Shown here: piece after piece, positions 59,931-64,000 of the stretch
How positions within the stretch are numbered: the stretch's first letter is position 1
Layout: every line of letters begins with the position of its first letter
NCBI RefSeq assembly: GCF_019916025.1
Contig: NZ_CP079737.1
Location: 744,001 to 808,000, forward strand
Length of the DNA: 64,000 bases
Reading direction: 5' to 3'
Origin: Paraclostridium bifermentans
GTDB lineage: Bacteria > Bacillota > Clostridia > Peptostreptococcales > Peptostreptococcaceae
Made by a program: the position numbers and the translations under genes
Notes under the pieces: generated by a model
The model's input: the letters and a program-made list of their open reading frames with translations, nothing else
Database searches by the model: none
What the model was told of the DNA's origin: nothing

Positions 59931-61118
59931 ATGGAAAAAAGAAAAATATATATGGATTATTCGGCTACAACTCCTGTAAAACAAGAAGTATTAGATGCTA
60001 TGATGCCTTACTTCACTGAAACTTTCGGAAATGCATCAAGTTTTCATTCTTTCGGGAGAGATGCAAAGAATGTTTTAGATAAATCAAGAGAAACTGTAGC
60101 TAATCTTATAAATGCAAAACCAAATGAAATATACTTTACAGCTGGTGGAACAGAAAGTGACAACTGGGCAATAGAAGGGGTTGCTTTTGCAAACAAGGCT
60201 AAAGGAAATCATATAATAACTTCTAAAATAGAACATCATGGTATATTACATGTTTGTGAATATTTAGAAAAGCATCACGGATTTGAAGTAACATACTTAG
60301 ATGTAGATGCTGATGGTAGAGTAAATGCTGAAGATGTTGAAAAAGCAATAACAGATAAAACTATATTAATAAGTATAATGTTTGCTAACAACGAAGTAGG
60401 TACTATACAACCTATAAAAGAAATAGGGGAAATAGCTAAAAAACATAATGTTATATTCCACACAGATGCTGTTCAGGCTGCTGGAAATATACCAATAGAT
60501 GTTAAAGAGTTAAATATAGATTTAATGAGTATGTCATCTCATAAGATTTATGGACCAAAAGGTATAGGTGCTTTATACATAAGAACTGGTGTTAAATTAC
60601 ACACATTCGTTCATGGTGGAGCACAAGAGAGAAGAAGAAGAGCAGGTACAGAAAATATACCAGGTATAGTTGGATATGCAAAAGCATGTGAACTTGCAAA
60701 AGCTAACATGGAAGAGCATATAGAAAGACTAACAGCATTAAGAGCTAAACTTATAGATGGTATACTAAAAAGAATACCTCATACAAAAGTTAATGGAAGC
60801 TTAGAGTACAGACTTCCAGGAAATGTAAACTTCTCGTTTGAGTTTATAGAAGGAGAAGGAATACTATTAATGCTAGATATGTTAGGTATAGGAGCATCAA
60901 GTGGATCAGCTTGTACTTCTGGATCATTAGATCCATCTCACGTTCTTATGGCAATGGGTCTACCTCATGAGATAGCTCATGGGTCATTAAGACTTAGTAT
61001 AGGAGATTTTACAACAGAAGAAGATATAGATTATATAATAGATAACTTACCAAAAATAATAGAGAGACTAAGAAGTATGTCACCATTATACAACAAGTTA
61101 GAAAAGGGAGGTAATTAA
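59931..61118 (+). CDS. iscS: cysteine desulfurase IscS/NifS
   Basis: 395 residues, fold-type I PLP enzyme. YMDYSATTPVKQEVLDAM, TAGGTESDNWAIEG, HHGILH, SMSSHKIYGPKGIGALY (PLP Lys) and SSGSACTSGSLDPSHVL (sulfur-carrying Cys) are all present. The ATG at 59931 is chosen since AGGAG ends nine bases before it; the one at 59922 abuts the site. It takes sulfur from cysteine and passes it to IscU, encoded next. Confidence 0.97.
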   Translation: MEKRKIYMDYSATTPVKQEVLDAMMPYFTETFGNASSFHSFGRDAKNVLDKSRETVANLINAKPNEIYFTAGGTESDNWAIEGVAFANKAKGNHIITSKIEHHGILHVCEYLEKHHGFEVTYLDVDADGRVNAEDVEKAITDKTILISIMFANNEVGTIQPIKEIGEIAKKHNVIFHTDAVQAAGNIPIDVKELNIDLMSMSSHKIYGPKGIGALYIRTGVKLHTFVHGGAQERRRRAGTENIPGIVGYAKACELAKANMEEHIERLTALRAKLIDGILKRIPHTKVNGSLEYRLPGNVNFSFEFIEGEGILLMLDMLGIGASSGSACTSGSLDPSHVLMAMGLPHEIAHGSLRLSIGDFTTEEDIDYIIDNLPKIIERLRSMSPLYNKLEKGGN

Positions 61119-61119
61119 T

Positions 61120-61575
61120 ATGCAATACAGTGAAAAAGTTATGGATCATTTCATGAACCCAAGAAATGTTGGAGAAATAGAGGATGCTAGTGGAATAGGA
61201 GAAGTTGGAAACGTTAAATGTGGAGATATAATGAGAATATATCTTGATATAGATAATGACACTAAAATAATAAACGATGTTAAGTTTATGACTTTCGGAT
61301 GTGGATCAGCTATAGCAAGTTCTTCTATGGCTACAGAATTAATAAAAGGTAAAACTATAGAAGAAGCTTTAGAAATAACAAATAAAGCTGTTGCAGAAGC
61401 ATTAGATGGATTACCACCAGTAAAAATGCACTGTTCAGTATTAGCAGAACAAGCTATAAAAGCTGCTTTAATAGATTACTCTAAAAAGAATAATATACAC
61501 ATAGCTGCTTTAGATGGTGTTGTTATAGAAGATGATCACGATCATCACCATGATTTAGAAGAAGATTTAGTTTAA
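61120..61575 (+). CDS. iscU: iron-sulfur cluster scaffold IscU/NifU-like
   Basis: 151 residues. The three cluster cysteines lie in GNVKCGDIM, FGCGSAIASSSMATELIKGKTIEEA and MHCSVLAEQAIKAALIDY. After the usual fold, an acidic His-rich tail DDHDHHHDLEEDLV could bind metal. GGGAGGT precedes the ATG, 1 bp after iscS. In related clostridia mnmA often follows; here a repeat element and a terminator do. Confidence 0.96.
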   Translation: MQYSEKVMDHFMNPRNVGEIEDASGIGEVGNVKCGDIMRIYLDIDNDTKIINDVKFMTFGCGSAIASSSMATELIKGKTIEEALEITNKAVAEALDGLPPVKMHCSVLAEQAIKAALIDYSKKNNIHIAALDGVVIEDDHDHHHDLEEDLV

Positions 61576-61592
61576 ATTTAAAATATAAATAG

Positions 61593-61662
61593 GAGAGTAA
61601 TATGTATTTCCTTCACACGACGTACTGCGTACGTAAGTGTTGCGTCAATACATATTACTCTC
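61593..61662 (+). repeat. palindromic repeat family R1, copy A, in a long hairpin
   Basis: A perfect 16-bp stem (61593-61608 with 61647-61662) encloses broken inner stems (ACAC/GTGT and ACGTAC-TGC-GTACGT). The 56-bp core at 61601-61656 matches copy B (38762-38819, opposite strand) with five differences. A stem-outer segment AAATA/TATTT extends the pairing past one bulge. It starts 17 bp after iscU; an open frame crossing it is accidental. Confidence 0.75.
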
Positions 61663-61701
61663 TATTTGTTATTAAGAAATTTAAATTATGTGGGAATAAG
61701 G

Positions 61702-61746
61702 AAAAGAGGGCATTTATAACGATAAGTTATAAATGCCCTCTTTTTT
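61702..61746 (+). terminator. strong terminator after the isc operon
   Basis: A perfect 19-bp stem (61702-61720 with 61726-61744) with a GATAA loop and T6. Confidence 0.93.
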
Positions 61747-61773
61747 ACGCAATGGACGAAGTAAATTTTTGTT
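61747..61773. repeat. dispersed intergenic repeat fragment (family R2, copy 3)
   Basis: CGCAATGGACGAAGTAAATTTTTG joins the two end motifs of the R2 family with the middle removed, directly after a terminator. Confidence 0.55.
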
Positions 61774-61861
61774 ATTTTTGTAAAAAATGAAACTTTTTTG
61801 AATAATTTTTCGTCTAATATATGAAGATATTTTTAGAAAGAAATAAAATTGTAAGAAAATC

Positions 61862-61890
61862 TTAAGATTTATGTTAAGAAATTCTTAAGA
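61862..61890 (+). promoter_or_regulatory. TTAAGA direct repeats before the response regulator at 61987
   Basis: TTAAGA at 61862, 61874 and 61885 lies at 12- and 11-bp steps, inside the duplicated CTTAAGATTTAT (61861 and 61884). This phasing suits an OmpR-family regulator; TATTATATAAAT follows as -10 region. The 410-bp gap from iscU to here is otherwise filled by the repeats and terminator above. Confidence 0.55.
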
Positions 61891-61986
61891 TTTATAGTTT
61901 ATTATATAAATATAGAAAAAATAAAGATAGAAAGGTCGGGATATTGTATAATCAAAACTGATGATTAAATGAAGTGAGGTAAGTAT

Positions 61987-62682
61987 ATGAGCAATATTTT
62001 AGTTGTTGATGATGATAAAGAAATAGTAGACTCGATTGAGATTTACTTAAGAAATGAAGGATTTAATATATTTAAAGCTTATGACGGTATCGAAGCATTA
62101 GAAATTTTAGTATCAGAAAATATTCATCTCATAATTATGGATATAATGATGCCTAAATTAGATGGAATAAAAGCTACCATAAAAATTAGAGAAGAAAAAA
62201 ATATACCAATAATATTAGTATCTGCAAAAAGTGAAGATAGTGATAAAATTATTGGATTAAATATTGGAGCAGATGATTATATAACAAAACCATTCAATCC
62301 ATTAGAGCTTATAGCAAGAACTAAATCGCAACTCAGAAGATACATAAATTTAGGAAATTACGAATCTGTAGAAAATAAAGACATTTTACAAAGTGGAGAT
62401 CTTAAATTAAATATTAATAGTAAAGAAGTATTTGTTGATGAAGAATTAGTTAAACTTACGCCTATAGAATTTAAGATTTTAAATCTTTTAATATCCAATA
62501 AAGGTAGAGTTTTTTCAATAGATGAAATTTATGAAAGAGTTTGGGAAGAAGAGAGTTTTAACTCAGAAAATACAGTCAGTGTTCATATTAGGAGAATTAG
62601 AGAAAAAATCGAAATTAATCCTAAAGAACCAAGATACTTAAAGGTGGTGTGGGGCGTTGGATACAAAATCGAGAAGTTATAA
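61987..62682 (+). CDS. OmpR-family response regulator (third two-component system)
   Basis: 231 residues: receiver with VVDDD, LIIMDIMMPKLDG, VSAKS and GADDYITKPFNPLEL, then winged helix (TPIEFKILNLLISNKGRVFSIDEIYERVW, SVHIRRIREKIEINPKEPRYLKVVWGVGYKIE). A close paralogue of the regulator at 29363-30082. GAAGTGAGGT precedes the ATG. The next reading frame starts 26 nt before its stop. Confidence 0.95.
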   Translation: MSNILVVDDDKEIVDSIEIYLRNEGFNIFKAYDGIEALEILVSENIHLIIMDIMMPKLDGIKATIKIREEKNIPIILVSAKSEDSDKIIGLNIGADDYITKPFNPLELIARTKSQLRRYINLGNYESVENKDILQSGDLKLNINSKEVFVDEELVKLTPIEFKILNLLISNKGRVFSIDEIYERVWEEESFNSENTVSVHIRRIREKIEINPKEPRYLKVVWGVGYKIEKL

Positions 62683-62881
62683 TATTTTAAAAATTAAAAG
62701 ATGGAATATACAGTTAGTAATGCATTTTGCACTTTTACTTATATTTTTCTTCATGACACAAGTTGGAGCTGTTTTAATAGGATTTACATATTTAGAAGGA
62801 CAGTTAGGTCTACAATTCTTAATTTTAGCAATTTCAAATTTTATTTTTTACAAAATTATGAGAGCTATGAATTTATTATAG
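62657..62881 (+). CDS. small membrane protein in the third two-component operon
   Basis: 74 residues from a TTG preceded by AAAGGTGGTGTGGGG, the same overlapping start used by the kinase gene at 29394 (both begin with an MxTKS sequence). Two hydrophobic spans (LVMHFALLLIFFFMTQVGAVLIGF and LGLQFLILAISNFIFYKIM). It may be a membrane adaptor of the sensor encoded next, or what is left of a kinase N-terminus. Which of these cannot be told from sequence alone. Confidence 0.6.
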   Translation: MDTKSRSYNILKIKRWNIQLVMHFALLLIFFFMTQVGAVLIGFTYLEGQLGLQFLILAISNFIFYKIMRAMNLL

Positions 62882-62905
62882 GCAAGCGAAGAAATGGGTG
62901 AATAA

Positions 62906-64000
62906 ATGAAAAAGACAAATAAAAAAATATTAAAGTTTATAACTTTAATCATATTATTAATTTCAACAGCAATATTTGGAGCATCATTACAAGAATTAAG
63001 ATTTGGAGATGCTTATCAATATACAAGACCCAGTAATTTAGTTAGCAAATCTAATTCAATTTATGCAAAAAACTTTTTTGAAAGTGATATGTTTGATAAT
63101 TCTACACTTCAAAATATTTTACATAATTTGACCATGTTTACATCTAATACTCAAATGCGTTCAGAAGAAGAGATTGTGAGTGCTAAAAATGCAATATCTG
63201 AATTTAAAGATATAAAGTTTTTTGTTATGAATGATTCAACTGGAGTAAGTTACAGTAATACCAAGTATAGAAATAATGAAGAATTTAGAAAAAACCAAAA
63301 AGGATATGTTAATTTAGAAATTGATTTTAGTAACGATATGAGTAGATATACTAAAATTATAGATAGCAAACGAAGTTCGTATAGAGTAAATAGAGATTTA
63401 TTTTGGGGAGTACCAAAAGATAATTTAACAATAAGCATGTCATTTCCTAAAGAAAGTAGTAATGACGGTTATAATAGTATATTATTTGATGGTAATTATT
63501 CTAGTTTTGAATATTATAAAAATCTATCAAATAAATTAAATAAAGTTTTAATAGCATCAGCTATTAGTTCGATAATTTCATTAATTTTACTTATAAAAAA
63601 TAAAGAAAAACTTATAAATAAAGAAGGATTAATATTAAAATTATATGCAAAAATACCTTTAGAAATATATACTTTTATATTTATAGTATTAGGTATATTT
63701 TCAATTTTAGACGTAAGTTCTAGGTGGTCTGTAATTTTAAAGTTTATATTTTTAAGTTTCGTATTTATTTGGATAATCTGCTTTATAAATTTAGATAAAA
63801 AGACTGGCATTTTAAAAAATAGTATAACGTACAGGTTTGGGAGATTTTTCACAAATGTAATAACAAATACAATTAATTATAGTAAAAAAGTACCTTTAAT
63901 AAAAAGATTAATTTTATTAGATTTATTAATACTAATGTGTACAACCTTTATACTTATGTTTTTTAAAATACAATTTTATTCAATTTCATTTAGAATAGTT
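62906..64000 (+). CDS. membrane sensor protein, N-terminal part (cut by window edge)
   Basis: The frame opens at the ATG at 62906 and is still open at the right edge (365 codons). One N-terminal helix (FITLIILLISTAIFGASL), an extracytoplasmic domain of about 165 residues (TRPSNLVSKSNSIYAKNFFES, MFDNSTLQNILHNLTMFTS, NRDLFWGVPKDNLTISMSF), then at least four membrane helices (from about 208). The place after an OmpR regulator suggests a histidine kinase whose HisKA/HATPase part lies beyond the window; that is inference. GAAATGGGTGAATAA precedes the ATG. Confidence 0.7.
   Translation, partial: MKKTNKKILKFITLIILLISTAIFGASLQELRFGDAYQYTRPSNLVSKSNSIYAKNFFESDMFDNSTLQNILHNLTMFTSNTQMRSEEEIVSAKNAISEFKDIKFFVMNDSTGVSYSNTKYRNNEEFRKNQKGYVNLEIDFSNDMSRYTKIIDSKRSSYRVNRDLFWGVPKDNLTISMSFPKESSNDGYNSILFDGNYSSFEYYKNLSNKLNKVLIASAISSIISLILLIKNKEKLINKEGLILKLYAKIPLEIYTFIFIVLGIFSILDVSSRWSVILKFIFLSFVFIWIICFINLDKKTGILKNSITYRFGRFFTNVITNTINYSKKVPLIKRLILLDLLILMCTTFILMFFKIQFYSISFRIV

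Noticed and set aside
61747-61773. Full copy of repeat R2
   Set aside because: Only about 25 bp match; kept as a fragment with lower confidence rather than as a complete copy.
61602-61790. 62-codon open frame across the R1 hairpin
   Set aside because: It lies wholly in the palindromic repeat and the terminator that follow iscU, has no ribosome site of its own and a composition unlike real proteins here.
62701-62901. 66-codon frame overlapping the small membrane protein
   Set aside because: Shifted frame of 62657-62881 without ribosome site; its Cys/Phe-rich composition is typical of a shadow frame.

Overview
The window is AT-rich, densely coded DNA from an anaerobic spore-forming low-GC Firmicute. 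Sporulation genes (yqfC, yqfD, cotJABC), a clostridial 2[4Fe-4S] ferredoxin, pyruvate phosphate dikinase, an IscR/IscS/IscU operon and a PfoR-type protein point to Peptostreptococcaceae (Paraclostridium, Paeniclostridium or a close relative). The genus is inference from gene content and protein resemblance; no rRNA gene lies in the window.

1-18 kb is a conserved housekeeping block like the Bacillus yqeY-phoH-era-recO-glyQS region: mtaB end, HIT protein, rpsU, yqeY, tspO, yqfC-yqfD-phoH-ybeY, a dgkA fused to a PAP2-like domain, cdd, era, mgtE, yqzL, recO, a DUF4342 protein, glyQS, then ccpN-like, ppdK regulatory protein and ppdK. The gene usually found between phoH and ybeY (yqfF/pgpH) is absent here, and mgtE sits between era and yqzL.

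18-22 kb holds an orphan pstS behind a phased PhoP-box array, a zinc-ribbon protein, a LysR regulator and a MATE pump. 22.3-33.6 kb is a peptide-sensing and efflux island: an AgrC/AgrA-like pair without agrBD, an ABC ATPase plus FtsX-type permease, an OmpR/histidine kinase pair on the opposite strand, and a second ABC permease plus ATPase. A third system of the same type (OmpR regulator, small membrane protein, sensor entering the right edge) lies at 62-64 kb.

33.7-41 kb is accessory: cyclopropane fatty acid synthase; a MATE pump and a Qnr-like pentapeptide protein behind a MerR-type 19-bp-spacer promoter; a seven-helix protein that reads as a divergent microbial rhodopsin with its Schiff-base lysine; a candidate C-rich small RNA; a DUF188 protein; and topoisomerase III. 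41-64 kb has a cell wall endopeptidase, cotJ, a TtcA-like enzyme, two exonuclease-fold proteins, PfoR, a MORN protein, NfeD/SPFH, intracellular subtilisin, a Hanks kinase, a ferredoxin, a monofunctional transglycosylase, rarA and the isc operon.

The most unusual points are: (a) the rhodopsin-like gene in an anaerobe at 37225; (b) a small RNA on the minus strand at about 53704-53566 with a near-consensus promoter carrying two Spo0A boxes and a UCCCC loop; (c) a second candidate C-rich RNA at about 38035-38216; (d) a 56-bp palindromic repeat, two copies, each lying inside a longer locus-specific hairpin; (e) a second dispersed intergenic repeat family in three copies, following terminators. No CRISPR array, tRNA, rRNA, intact insertion sequence or prophage was seen.
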